From Pseudomonadales bacterium (GTDB lineage Bacteria > Pseudomonadota > Gammaproteobacteria > Pseudomonadales > Azotimanducaceae): 64,000 bases of DNA. The translations under genes and the position numbers were made by a program. Shown one piece after another: positions 44,479 to 53,375 of this stretch. The notes beneath the pieces were generated by a model that saw only the letters and a program-made list of their open reading frames with translations, was not told the origin of the DNA and did not search any database. Within the stretch, counting starts at the first letter, position 1. Each line of letters starts with the position of its first letter. Where the stretch lies: positions 1-64,000 of the forward strand of contig JACKNX010000015.1 of the NCBI GenBank assembly GCA_024234635.1. Reading direction: 5' to 3'.

Positions 44479-45579
44479 TCAGTGCGGTGGTATCAGACAC
44501 GAATGAATGGAGCCTTCGCCAGCCACTTCCCGTGCCAGCGTGCGGATCGCCAACGCTGCATCAGCCAGAGCAAAATCGTGCGTATGCATTGGTCGCAGGC
44601 GCTCTCGTTCGCGCTCGATCAACCGAATGGCCTGGCGATAGCCCGTGCTTGTGACACCAATGGCGCCCTGCACGCGAATCTCCTTCATAACGATGTAGTC
44701 GGATACAAAGTTCTCCACCGGTTTGAAGCCCTTGACGCCTGCCAGCACGACCCGACCGCCCGGACGCACCATGCGCATGGCATCCATGACAGGCTGCGTG
44801 GCGTAGGCGCTGACATCCACCACCACATCGGCACCTCGACCATGTGTGATTGCCTTCACCCGTTCGACGGCGTTTTCCGCGTTGACGTTGATGCAGTGAT
44901 CAGCACCGAAGTGTCGTGCCACGGAAAATTTTGCCGCATCTGCTTCGAGTCCGGTCACGATGACCGTTCCGGCGCCGGCTTCCCGACAAGCCAGCACACT
45001 GGCCAGTCCCCTCTGTCCCGGCCCCAGGATGACCACCGTGTCACCAACCTGCAGCGACGGCATTTCCACTGCCCAGCGGAAGCCGGCACCCAGAGGATTG
45101 AACATCACCGCCAGCTCCGCCGGCAATGTCGGATCCACCTTGTGCACCACGCTGTTGGGGTGCAGATACATGTATTGCGCATATGCTCCCCACAATCCAG
45201 GGGCATCGCTCAAGGGGATATAGGAATAGATTCGGCGTTCGTCGCACAGATGGTAACTGCCGCCCAGGCAGGGCTGGCAGTGCCGGCAACTGAGCATCGT
45301 TTCCACCGCCACCCGGTCGCCGACGTCGACGCCCCAGCGACGCGCGGCGCGATCGCCGATGGCAGCGATGCGTCCCAGTGGCTCATGCCCGGGAATGACC
45401 GGCATCGGTGTGCGCAACGCGCCATCAAACTGTTCAACGTCACTGCCGCAGATGCCGCACACTTCCACCTGCAACAGCGCGCTGTCGTCGTCGATGGCCG
45501 GCAGTGGAATGTCACGCGGCTCCAGCCTGTGGATGCCGGTCTGAACCATTGCAAACGCGGTCTTCGGCAGTGCCGACAT
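44479..45579 (-). CDS. Zinc-dependent medium-chain alcohol dehydrogenase
   Basis: 366 residues. Catalytic zinc site: CGICGSD and GHEPLG; structural zinc loop with four Cys in CRHCQPCLGGSYHLC. Nucleotide-binding GPGQRGLAS in the Rossmann domain. Start ATG 45579 has GAGAGGGG upstream; the longer upstream frame is low-complexity. First gene of a five-gene minus-strand operon and divergent from the FAD oxidoreductase at 45768. Substrate unknown, consistent with secondary alcohol or diol oxidation. Confidence 0.92.
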   Translation of the reverse strand: MSALPKTAFAMVQTGIHRLEPRDIPLPAIDDDSALLQVEVCGICGSDVEQFDGALRTPMPVIPGHEPLGRIAAIGDRAARRWGVDVGDRVAVETMLSCRHCQPCLGGSYHLCDERRIYSYIPLSDAPGLWGAYAQYMYLHPNSVVHKVDPTLPAELAVMFNPLGAGFRWAVEMPSLQVGDTVVILGPGQRGLASVLACREAGAGTVIVTGLEADAAKFSVARHFGADHCINVNAENAVERVKAITHGRGADVVVDVSAYATQPVMDAMRMVRPGGRVVLAGVKGFKPVENFVSDYIVMKEIRVQGAIGVTSTGYRQAIRLIERERERLRPMHTHDFALADAALAIRTLAREVAGEGSIHSCLIPPH

Positions 45580-45725
45580 ATGCCATCCCCTCTCCGTCTC
45601 CGACTCCTGTGCCTTCTCTGTGTCCGTCTCCGTCAACGAACGTACGGACGCGGACGCGCAGGTGCCGACACGATGCCCTCCACCGAACGTTTTCCGTCCC
45701 CGGCCGCCTGCACTCTCAGCTTTCA

Positions 45726-45745
45726 AGCCTGATAGGCTAAGCCTA
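45726..45745. promoter_or_regulatory. Nested palindromes AGCCT-GAT-AGGCT-A-AGCCTA, putative operator
   Basis: Two overlapping dyads share the arm AGGCT: AGCCT(726-730)-GAT-AGGCT(734-738), and TAGGCT(733-738)-A-AGCCTA(740-745). They lie 22 bp before the FAD oxidoreductase start in a divergent promoter region. Confidence 0.5.
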
Positions 45746-45767
45746 CGAAGACGGTTTCGGGCATGCA

Positions 45768-47234
45768 ATGCACAAACGGGTAATTGTGGTGGGCGGCGGC
45801 AACGCCGCCCTGTGCGCGGCAATCAGCGCCGCCAACGCCGGCGCTTCGGTAACACTGCTCGAACGGGCGCCCGAGCCGTTAGCCGGTGGCAACTCGCGCT
45901 TCACCGCCGGCGCCATGCGCACGGTACACGCTGGCGCCACGGACCTGCGCAACCTGATGCCGGAGGTCAGCGACGCCGAGTGGGCGCGTACGGACTTTGG
46001 CACCTACACGCGTGGCGATTTTCTTGAGGACCTGGGTCGCGTCACCCGCTATCGCACCGATCCCGAACTGGCCGAACGCCTGGTGGATGACAGCCTGCCG
46101 ACACTGCGCTGGATGCGTCAGCAGGGCGTGCGTTTCCTGCCCCTCTACGGGCGGCAGTCGTTTACCGTCAACGGCCGCGTGCAATTCTGGGGTGGTCTGG
46201 TGGTGGAAGCCTGGGGCGGTGGACCGGGTCTGGTCGAGGCCCTGACGGAACGTGCGCGCGATGTGGGGGTCAGTATCCACTACGCAAACCATGTGCGCTC
46301 CCTGACAGGCGATGCACGTGGCGTCACCGGTGTCACGGTGGCGTCGCCTGTCGGCACACGCGAATTGTCTGCCGATGCGGTCATCCTCGCCTGCGGCGGT
46401 TTTGAAGCGAACGCCGCCTGGCGCGCCCGCTATCTGGGACCGGGTTGGGATCTGGCACGCGTTCGGGGTACGCGGTTCAACACCGGCGACGGCATTGCCA
46501 TGGCCACCGCCATCGGCGCTGCGACGCGGGGCCACTTCAGTGGCTGTCATGCGGTGCAATGGGACGCCAACGCACCGGAATACGGCGATCTGACGGTAGG
46601 CGACGGATTTCAGAAACACTCCTACCCGTTTGGTGTGCTGGTCAACAACGCCGGCCAGCGTTTCGTTGACGAAGGAGCGGACTTTCGCAACTACACCTAT
46701 GCGCGCTACGGTCGTGAGGTGTTGAATCAACCGGATCAGGTCGCCTGGCAGGTTTTCGATGCCAAGTGCGATGGCTTGTTGCGGGACGAATACCGGATAC
46801 GCGAGGTCTCCAGGGTCACCGGCGCAACGCTCGAGGAACTGGGTCAGCGTATGGACGGCATGCACGTGCAGGCGTTTGTCGACACCATCAACAGGTACAA
46901 CGCGGCCGTGCGCGAGGAAGTCCCATTCAATCCCACCGTGAAGGATGGCCGCAGCACCCGCGATCTCACGCCACCGAAATCCAACTGGGCGCAAACGCTC
47001 GACACGCCACCCTACACGGCCTATCAGGTGGGCTGCGGTATCACGTTCACGTTTGGCGGTCTGCACGTGGACGCTGACGCACGGGTCATCGCCCAGGATG
47101 GCGCTGTCATTCCGGGGCTGTTCGCCGCCGGCGAACTGGTGGGCGGGTTGTTCTACTTCAACTATCCGGGCGGCAGCGGGCTGACCAGCGGCGCTGTGTT
47201 CGGCAGGCGGGCGGGCGAGAACGCTGCCCGCTAA
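45768..47234 (+). CDS. FAD-dependent oxidoreductase, fumarate reductase/tricarballylate dehydrogenase-like
   Basis: 488 residues. FAD motif VIVVGGGNAALCAAISAANAG at the N-terminus (given to 20 residues here: VIVVGGGNAALCAAISAANA). A substrate-domain feature SGCHAVQWD and an active-site-type loop RFVDEGADFRNYTYARYGREV follow; the C-terminal LFAAGELVGGLFYFNYPGGSG closes the FAD site. The length and layout match the soluble flavoprotein family containing tricarballylate dehydrogenase TcuA and ketosteroid dehydrogenases. No cytochrome or TcuB-like partner is adjacent, so the physiological acceptor is open. Confidence 0.85.
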   Translation: MHKRVIVVGGGNAALCAAISAANAGASVTLLERAPEPLAGGNSRFTAGAMRTVHAGATDLRNLMPEVSDAEWARTDFGTYTRGDFLEDLGRVTRYRTDPELAERLVDDSLPTLRWMRQQGVRFLPLYGRQSFTVNGRVQFWGGLVVEAWGGGPGLVEALTERARDVGVSIHYANHVRSLTGDARGVTGVTVASPVGTRELSADAVILACGGFEANAAWRARYLGPGWDLARVRGTRFNTGDGIAMATAIGAATRGHFSGCHAVQWDANAPEYGDLTVGDGFQKHSYPFGVLVNNAGQRFVDEGADFRNYTYARYGREVLNQPDQVAWQVFDAKCDGLLRDEYRIREVSRVTGATLEELGQRMDGMHVQAFVDTINRYNAAVREEVPFNPTVKDGRSTRDLTPPKSNWAQTLDTPPYTAYQVGCGITFTFGGLHVDADARVIAQDGAVIPGLFAAGELVGGLFYFNYPGGSGLTSGAVFGRRAGENAAR

Positions 47235-47261
47235 CCACAGCGATCGCGACCAACTCCGACG

Positions 47262-49178
47262 TCAGGCGATATTGCCCTTGCCGGTAAGTGACACCACCGG
47301 CGCCACAGGCGCCAGTTCACCCAACTGATCCTCCAGCGACGCGCCTTCAACCAGTTTTTCGATGAATGACTTGATTGCCGCGTAATCATAGGTAACGCAG
47401 GCACGCTCCAGTGTTTTCAGCGCGGCGCTGAGTTCAGACCATGGCACAAACGACTCGTGGGCGCGCAGAATCTTGCGGTGTTCCGTACCGGCCACGCGCC
47501 GGCCGAGCAACAGTTCCTCGTGCAGTTTTTCACCCGGTTTGAGACCGGTGAACACTATCTCCACATCACCATCGGGATGCTCCACATCCTTGAGGGTGTA
47601 GCCATGCAGGCGCACGAGCCGGCGGGCCAGATCCACGATCTTCACCGGCTTGCCCATGTCGAGGACAAACAGATCGCCACCTTCCGCAAGGCTGGCGGCC
47701 TGAAGAACGAGTTGCGCGGCCTCGGGAATGGTCATGAAGAACCGGGTGACTTCCGGATGGGTGACCGTCACCGGACCGCCACGCTCAATCTGTTCCTGGA
47801 ACAACGGCACCACCGATCCCGACGATCCCAGTACGTTGCCAAAACGCACGATGGAAAAACAGGTGGTCGTCTGGGTTTCCTGTTGCGCCTGCAGGATCAT
47901 CTCCGCCATACGCTTGCTGGCGCCCATGACGCTGGTGGTGCGTACGGCCTTGTCCGTGGAAATGAGTATGAACTTTTCGACACCGCTCTCGATGGCGGCC
48001 CGTGCCGTACGCAGCGTGCCGAACGTATTGTTCTGCAGCCCCTGGATAACGTTGTTCTCAACGAGGCTGACGTGTTTGTAGGCAGCGGCGTGGTACACCG
48101 TACGCACCCGAAAGCGCTGCATCGTGCGTTTCATCAGCACTTCATCGGTGACCGATCCCAGCACGCTGAATACGCTCAACCCGGTACCAAAGCGCTGTAC
48201 CACTTCCTTTTCGATCTGGTACAGGCCGTACTCATTCTGGTCGAGCAGAACCAGGGTCTGGGGCCGCAGTGCCGCAATCTGTCGCACCAGTTCCGAACCG
48301 ATGGAGCCGCCCGCGCCGGTGACCATGACTGACCGCCCTTGTACGGACTTGGCAAGCAGGTGTGGCAGCGGCGCAACTTCGTCGCGGTACAGCAGGTCTT
48401 CGACCTGTACGTCACGGATGTTGGAAAGCGGCTGCCGGCCGGCCAGCAGATCCTCATGATCCGGAATCAGTCGGACCCGCAGGGCATACGGTTCCAGGAA
48501 ATCGATGACGTCGCGCCTGGCCTCCGCTGATGCTGACGGGATGGCAATGAACACCTGCGTGGCCTGGGTATCGAGCAGCAGCCGCGACAGCTGATGTCGA
48601 CCGTACACCGCCAGTCCGTCAATGGTGCGGCGTTGCATGGCGGGATTGTCATCGATGAAGGCGACGGGCACGTATGTCCCCTGCTGGCCCAGCATCCTGA
48701 CAAGTTCCACCCCGGCGGCGCCGGCGCCGAAGATGATGACGCCCTCACGGGCATGCTGGCGGTTGCGCGCCCACTGATAGAGCGCCCGAACCGCAAAACG
48801 CGTACCGGCGACATACAGCATCACCAGCATCCAGAAGATCACCGGCACGGAACGCGGGAAACCGCGAAGCGGCACGATATACGCCACCGCCACAACGGCA
48901 AGGGCGGCCACCGTCGCACCGGTGAGCACGCTCATCATGGCGTGGTTGCCCATGTAACGCACAACCTGTCTGTACAGCCCGAGCCGGATGAAAACCGGGA
49001 GACAAACGAGACTGCTGACAACGAACGCGGGCCAGAACCCCGCAATCGGTGGTGACAGATCGCCCAGCCGCAACGCGAGTGCGGAATAAAGGGCGAACGG
49101 CAACATCACGCAATCCACGCACAGGGCGATTGCCTGCTTTTTGCGCCTGGAAAGCTGTTCCAGGAATTTTTCGATCAT
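47262..49178 (-). CDS. Membrane-bound nucleotide-sugar 4,6-dehydratase (CapD/WbpM/PglF family)
   Basis: 638 residues. Four N-terminal membrane helices, a first Rossmann region (IIFGAGAAGVELVR), then the SDR catalytic domain with TGAGGSIGSELVRQIA. In this family the usual catalytic Tyr is Met, and VMGASKR shows that Met-x3-Lys pattern. Expected reaction: UDP-GlcNAc 4,6-dehydration to a 4-keto-6-deoxy sugar for surface glycans. The gene is 4 bp overlapped by the upstream WecA/WbpL-type gene (ATGA), matching the wbpL-wbpM order of Pseudomonas O-antigen loci. Confidence 0.92.
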   Translation of the reverse strand: MIEKFLEQLSRRKKQAIALCVDCVMLPFALYSALALRLGDLSPPIAGFWPAFVVSSLVCLPVFIRLGLYRQVVRYMGNHAMMSVLTGATVAALAVVAVAYIVPLRGFPRSVPVIFWMLVMLYVAGTRFAVRALYQWARNRQHAREGVIIFGAGAAGVELVRMLGQQGTYVPVAFIDDNPAMQRRTIDGLAVYGRHQLSRLLLDTQATQVFIAIPSASAEARRDVIDFLEPYALRVRLIPDHEDLLAGRQPLSNIRDVQVEDLLYRDEVAPLPHLLAKSVQGRSVMVTGAGGSIGSELVRQIAALRPQTLVLLDQNEYGLYQIEKEVVQRFGTGLSVFSVLGSVTDEVLMKRTMQRFRVRTVYHAAAYKHVSLVENNVIQGLQNNTFGTLRTARAAIESGVEKFILISTDKAVRTTSVMGASKRMAEMILQAQQETQTTTCFSIVRFGNVLGSSGSVVPLFQEQIERGGPVTVTHPEVTRFFMTIPEAAQLVLQAASLAEGGDLFVLDMGKPVKIVDLARRLVRLHGYTLKDVEHPDGDVEIVFTGLKPGEKLHEELLLGRRVAGTEHRKILRAHESFVPWSELSAALKTLERACVTYDYAAIKSFIEKLVEGASLEDQLGELAPVAPVVSLTGKGNIA

Positions 49179-50182
49179 AACCTTACATCCATGTCGGGCC
49201 CGTCCGTACGGACCACCGGGGTTTCTTGCATACCCGCCCCCAGCGCAAACGATACCAGCATCAGGGGCACTACCGCAGCAGCAATCGCCAGCCAGGGGGA
49301 CAGCATCTGTGCCTGTACCGCCCACGCCAGGGGTAACAGAACGCCCAGCCCGTAACTCATGAACATCAGGCAGGTGCGAGCATGTCCGACCCTGCGGGAG
49401 AGGATCTGATAGAGGTGCGTTCGGTGTGCGCCCAGAAACGGCTGTCCAGTGATCATTCTCACCAGCAATGTATACGTGGAATCGACGACAAAAACCGTGA
49501 ACAGCAGCAACGACGATACCAGAGGCAGCCGCCCCGTAAACGCCAGTTCCACGGCGACTGCCGGCAGCATCAGCCCCAGCATCAGGGCCCCGGCATCGCC
49601 CATGAAAATTCTGGCCGGTGACCAGTTGAACAGCAGAAAACCCAGGTTGGTCCCGATGAGTAGCCAGAGAAGGCTCTCAGTCCAGTCGAGCATGGCGCCG
49701 GTGAGCAGCAGTGTTCCCAACGCGTACAGCAGCACCTGGCAGGCCGCAAACCCATCGATACCATCCATGAAATTGAACAGATTGACGAACCAGAGGAGAC
49801 ACAACCCACCTGCGAACTGCCACCACAGGGCAAGCTCCGGCCAGGCCGTGGGAACGAACCAGGCGACGACGGCGAGCTGCACCAGGAACTTGAATATCGC
49901 CCTGAGATCACGGGCATCGTCCACCAGCCCGAGCAGCGCCAGAACGCCAGCGCCGATGGCCAGCGTTCGCCCGAAAGGCAGGGCCGACAGCGCGCACCAG
50001 CCCAGCACCGGAACGGCAAACGCCAGGCCACCGCCAGTGGGTGTGGGACGATGGTGCGAACTGCGGGAATTGGGAACGGAGACAAGCCGCAGGCGTACGG
50101 CATGGCGAAGCAGCAGGAACAGTAGCGCCACCGCGGAAGCCAGACCGCCGAGAAACGTCCACAGGGGCAGCAAACTCACCAT
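49175..50182 (-). CDS. WecA/WbpL-type undecaprenyl-phosphate sugar-1-P transferase
   Basis: 335-residue polytopic transferase of the MraY/WecA family. Catalytic cytoplasmic motifs are all visible: GLVDDARDL, NLFNFMDGIDG, RIFMGDAGAL and the His-rich loop AHRTHLYQI. It starts glycan assembly on the lipid carrier. Coupled by a 4-base overlap with the dehydratase downstream, and preceded after about 210 bp (with repeat copy 3) by a glycosyltransferase. Together they form a minimal O-antigen or exopolysaccharide initiation unit. Confidence 0.92.
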   Translation of the reverse strand: MVSLLPLWTFLGGLASAVALLFLLLRHAVRLRLVSVPNSRSSHHRPTPTGGGLAFAVPVLGWCALSALPFGRTLAIGAGVLALLGLVDDARDLRAIFKFLVQLAVVAWFVPTAWPELALWWQFAGGLCLLWFVNLFNFMDGIDGFAACQVLLYALGTLLLTGAMLDWTESLLWLLIGTNLGFLLFNWSPARIFMGDAGALMLGLMLPAVAVELAFTGRLPLVSSLLLFTVFVVDSTYTLLVRMITGQPFLGAHRTHLYQILSRRVGHARTCLMFMSYGLGVLLPLAWAVQAQMLSPWLAIAAAVVPLMLVSFALGAGMQETPVVRTDGPDMDVRL

Positions 50183-50230
50183 CGGGTCTGACCTGGTCCG
50201 ATATCGGATTGTAGAAAACGCAGTCGGTCA

Positions 50231-50345
50231 CGCCAGCCAGGAAGGCTACATCCACCCGCGGACCGGGAAACGTTGCATCCGGCGCAAGCCGGCGAAGCCG
50301 AAGGCAGCTGAGACAGGCCCACAATGGCTTCTTTCAGCGTCCTGC
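50231..50345 (-). repeat. Structured dispersed repeat, copy 3 (degenerate)
   Basis: Shares with copy 2 the order GCCAGCC, a GGAAACG-TTGCAT arm, GCGCAAG-CGGCGAAGCCGA, then GCTGA-ACA-G and the terminal TTTCAGC-TCCTG. The first hairpin is lost. It sits 51 bp 3' of the glycosyltransferase stop and before the WecA-type gene, i.e. between cotranscribed genes. Confidence 0.65.
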
Positions 50346-50395
50346 CAACGCGCACCCGGGGGATCGCCAACTCACTCGCCATCACTCACCATCAC

Positions 50396-51574
50396 TCACA
50401 CCGCCACCTCATCGGCTTCCCCAAGCGACGGCCTGGCAACAACCGCGGCGTACACCCGCAGCGTGTGCTCGACAACGTCCTCCACCGAAAAGGCCACGGC
50501 CCGGATGCTGCCTGCGACCCCCATGCGTCGTCGCAGTTCGCCATCTTCACCGAGTCGGCGCATCGCCGCCGCAAGCGCAGCCGCGTCGCGTGGCGGCACC
50601 AGCAGGCCATTGACCTCGTTTCGTACCACTTCGCGACAGCCGGCGATATCGGTAGTGATCACGGCCCGGCCACTCGCTGCCGCTTCCAGGAGCGCCTTCG
50701 GCAGGCCCTCACGGTAGCTGGGGAGAACCACAACATGGACGGACGACATCAGTGCGGCCATATCGTTCCTGCGACCCAACCATTCAATGCCGTACGCCCG
50801 CGCCGCTTCCAGTTCAGCAACGGTGAGCGTGGATGGATTGCCCGGGTCGACGTCACCGGCCATGAGAAACCGCCAGCGGCGATGCTGCTGCCGCACCGAG
50901 CGCGCCGCATCGATGAATTCGCGCACGCCCTTGTCCGCAAGCATGCGAGCCACCAGCAGGAAGGTGACGTCCCCGGTTGGCTCCGGCGTCGATCTGAACC
51001 GCTGCATGTCCACGCCACTACCGCGAATGATCACACCGCTCACTGACGACACGAGCCGGTGTCGCAGAAAAGTGTCGCGATCTTCGCTGTTCTGGAAGAT
51101 GACCCGCATATTGGGATGCCGCACGCAGATGCGATACATCTGTCGGACGACAAAGCGACGAACGAACGCGGAGAGGCCTCGACCGGTGAATACATAACCC
51201 AGGCCCGATACCGCATTGACCACCGCCGGGATACCACACAGGCGGGCAGCCAGTGTGCCGTAGAGAACCGGCTTGATCGTGACGTGATGCACCACATCCG
51301 GCCGCTCCTGACGGTAGAGGCGCAGCAGCTGCACCAGCGTGCGTAACTCGCTGAACGGATTGAAACCACTGCGACTCAGCGACAGCGTGCGAACGGGAAT
51401 ATCCAGGTTCCGCACCCGGTCCTCACCCGATCCTGGCGGACATACGAGCACTGGGGAAGCACCCAGCTTTTTCAGGGCAAGCGCCAGCTCCAGGCGATGC
51501 GAGAGGAAAAAATCAGCCTGATTGACGACGATTGCAATCTTGAGGCCAGCGAACAACGCCACGCGCTGCTTCAT
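50396..51574 (-). CDS. Glycosyltransferase family 4 (PglA/WbpX-like)
   Basis: 392 residues of GT-B fold. N-terminal acceptor domain (IAIVVNQADFFLSHRLELAL), NAVSGLGYVFTGRG as in PglA-type enzymes, and the C-terminal donor site: LLVARMLADKGVREFIDA and the E-x7-E region PSYREGLPKALLEAAASGRAVI. Transfers a hexose or HexNAc to the lipid-linked sugar made by the WecA-type enzyme. First gene of the polysaccharide unit. Confidence 0.9.
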   Translation of the reverse strand: MKQRVALFAGLKIAIVVNQADFFLSHRLELALALKKLGASPVLVCPPGSGEDRVRNLDIPVRTLSLSRSGFNPFSELRTLVQLLRLYRQERPDVVHHVTIKPVLYGTLAARLCGIPAVVNAVSGLGYVFTGRGLSAFVRRFVVRQMYRICVRHPNMRVIFQNSEDRDTFLRHRLVSSVSGVIIRGSGVDMQRFRSTPEPTGDVTFLLVARMLADKGVREFIDAARSVRQQHRRWRFLMAGDVDPGNPSTLTVAELEAARAYGIEWLGRRNDMAALMSSVHVVVLPSYREGLPKALLEAAASGRAVITTDIAGCREVVRNEVNGLLVPPRDAAALAAAMRRLGEDGELRRRMGVAGSIRAVAFSVEDVVEHTLRVYAAVVARPSLGEADEVAV

Positions 51575-51762
51575 GAACTGTGGAGGGGCGCGTTGATCAT
51601 GCGGGGACGCAGTTTCTCACGACCGGAATGGGATTGCACCAGCGCACCGCGCCTCACACCCGCCTGCCAACAACCGCATATCACAAGCGCCGGGGTGCGC
51701 CGGTTGCGACCCTCCCTTCGATAGCAACCGGCAGGTGAACCACAAGCGTCAAGGTCAGTACC

Positions 51763-51803
51763 GGAAAAAGCGGCGTGGGGAAAAGTCCCTTTTGACCCAC
51801 GCC
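51763..51803 (-). terminator. Rho-independent terminator after the helix-hairpin-helix gene
   Basis: On the minus strand GGCGTGGG pairs with CCCACGCC, with an inner AAAAG-GGA-CTTTT stem, and is followed by GCTTTTTCC. It lies about 105 bp past the stop of the gene at 51907. The remainder of 51575-51906 shows no gene. Confidence 0.75.
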
Positions 51804-51906
51804 AGGGGGGAGCCGAAATGCGCGGCACCGTCATCCGCGAAACCAGGGTTCGCCGACCGGGGAGCGGTACTACCTGATCCGTCCCCGGCCAGCGAGAAAA
51901 CGGCCG

Positions 51907-52185
51907 CTAGCGGATGCGGATGCGTGCTTCGTTGAGGATGACCGTGCGCTCACCGATGCCAGACACGTCCTCCAGTTCGTACACGTCCTTGAAACCGCCG
52001 TTCGCGTCGCGGTACTCAACAATGGCCCTGGCTCTCGACAGCCCTACGCCGTCGAGCACCCGCGCAATCTCTTCCGCCGTGGCCGTATTGATGTTGACGG
52101 TTTCCGCCTCACCGGCGTGCACTGGCGAGGCCAGCATCAGCGCGGCCGCGAGGACAGAGGTGTTGAGAAACGATTTGATGTGCAT
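51907..52185 (-). CDS. ComEA-like helix-hairpin-helix protein
   Basis: 92 residues. A signal peptide (MHIKSFLNTSVLAAALMLASPVHA) is followed by a short helix-hairpin-helix domain: VNINTATAEEIARVLDGVGLSRA and, later, YELEDVSGIGERTVILN, the paired HhH hairpins of ComEA. Non-specific DNA binding outside the inner membrane is the family role, often linked to DNA uptake. Pseudomonas genomes carry a similar small gene next to the same housekeeping and O-antigen block. ATG 52194 is an alternative start. Confidence 0.85.
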   Translation of the reverse strand: MHIKSFLNTSVLAAALMLASPVHAGEAETVNINTATAEEIARVLDGVGLSRARAIVEYRDANGGFKDVYELEDVSGIGERTVILNEARIRIR

Positions 52186-52335
52186 GGGTATCATCCGTTG
52201 CTGCTGTGGGAAGCAGTGTGCAACGAACGCCAAGCACGGCCTGTGCGCCGGTTCAGCAGGTGCCCGCGGTGATCGACCAGCCGTGATGTAGGAAACAAGC
52301 CCTGGTGCGGGCGATGCCAGATCGCCTCGGCGGGA

Positions 52336-52629
52336 TCAGCTCTGCCCCTGGTGGGTACGCAGTCGCGCAACCTCGCCTTCCGCGACCTGCAGCGACTTGC
52401 GGATCCGGCGACGATCGATACGCGTGGGAATCGTGGACAGCAGCGCCAGCGCATGTCCCAGCAGGCCACCGGCAACAAAGGCGACGAGCAGCCACCAGAA
52501 CACACTCCACTGCGGGGTCTGCCAGACGAGGAATTTCAGACTCACGGGTTGCTGGTTTACCGCCACCGCCGCAAGTACCGCAACAAACAGCAGCACAACG
52601 ACCCAGAGCAGCCGCCGGAGAGCCTTCAT
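52336..52629 (-). CDS. lapA: LapA family membrane protein
   Basis: 97 residues with two N-terminal helices (LWVVVLLFVAVLAAVAV and SVFWWLLVAFVAGGLLGHALA) and a basic cytoplasmic tail with a short coiled coil (IRKSLQVAEGEVARLRTHQ). LapA works with LapB in controlling LPS synthesis in enterobacteria. Its start overlaps the ihfB stop by one base (TGATG), the usual gammaproteobacterial ihfB-lapA order. Confidence 0.88.
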   Translation of the reverse strand: MKALRRLLWVVVLLFVAVLAAVAVNQQPVSLKFLVWQTPQWSVFWWLLVAFVAGGLLGHALALLSTIPTRIDRRRIRKSLQVAEGEVARLRTHQGQS

Positions 52630-52973
52630 CAGTCGTCGTCCTCGTCGTCGTCATAACCGTCCGCGCTTGCGGCGACACCACCGTTGGCCACGGCATTGGC
52701 ATTTACCAGCTCGCGCAAATCCTTGCCCGGTTTGAAATGGGGGACATATTTTCCCGTCAGGCCGACGGACTCCCCGGTCTTGGGGTTCCGTCCGATGCGT
52801 GGAGCGCGGTAGTGCAGCGAGAAGGAGCCAAAGCCGCGAATCTCGATCCGTTGACCCTGGGCGAGACTTGCGGACATTTGTTCCAGCATGGTGCGCACGG
52901 CGAACTCGATGTCCTTCGGATCGAGCTGCAATTGCCTGCGACTGATGCGTTCTATCAGCTCAGACTTTGTCAT
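52629..52973 (-). CDS. ihfB: Integration host factor beta subunit
   Basis: 114 residues. Canonical IhfB/HU fold with the DNA-bending arm RAPRIGRNPKTGES and the start MTKSELIERISRR. It has an unusual C-terminal extension of about 20 residues ending in the acidic run DGYDDDEDDD, longer than in Escherichia coli (94 residues). The acidic tail could modulate DNA binding or partner interaction. ATG 52973; cotranscribed with lapA. Confidence 0.95.
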   Translation of the reverse strand: MTKSELIERISRRQLQLDPKDIEFAVRTMLEQMSASLAQGQRIEIRGFGSFSLHYRAPRIGRNPKTGESVGLTGKYVPHFKPGKDLRELVNANAVANGGVAASADGYDDDEDDD

Positions 52974-53375
52974 CCTTCCTCCCACACCGGGAAATGCCCT
53001 TCCGAAGTATCGTCCTCGGGCGGGATTTGCCTCTTCTTCAGCGTGTCGTGCAGCGCCTTGTCTGCACGCACTTACCGCGAGCCTTCCTGTGCGCGCGCTT
53101 CCCAATTCTGACGCCGGGGGCTGCCTGCCCTCAGGGCGAAAGGGTCGCGCCGCTTCCTTGTGCCGTTCGCAGGAGTGGCTTCCGGAAACCGGCGCCGACG
53201 CTCTTTACGTCATCTCTAGGTCATCTCTACATCAACAGGCTCATGTCGTTGCACTCCCCTGCTGACCGGCATTCCGCCATCGCGGCGGTACCGGTCGCTG
53301 CCCGCCCCTGCGACGCAGTCAGCCAGCTGGCTGACCGCGCTGCGGGATGACAGGTGACCGGCGTGTGGTTACGTG
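52974..53375. other. Intergenic region between rpsA and ihfB, 402 bp
   Basis: Holds an 18-bp perfect palindrome GTCAGCCAGCTGGCTGAC at 53318-53335, about 41 bp 3' of the rpsA stop, which could act at the rpsA end or as part of the ihfB promoter. No T-tract follows, so intrinsic termination is not clear. No gene is visible. Confidence 0.5.
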
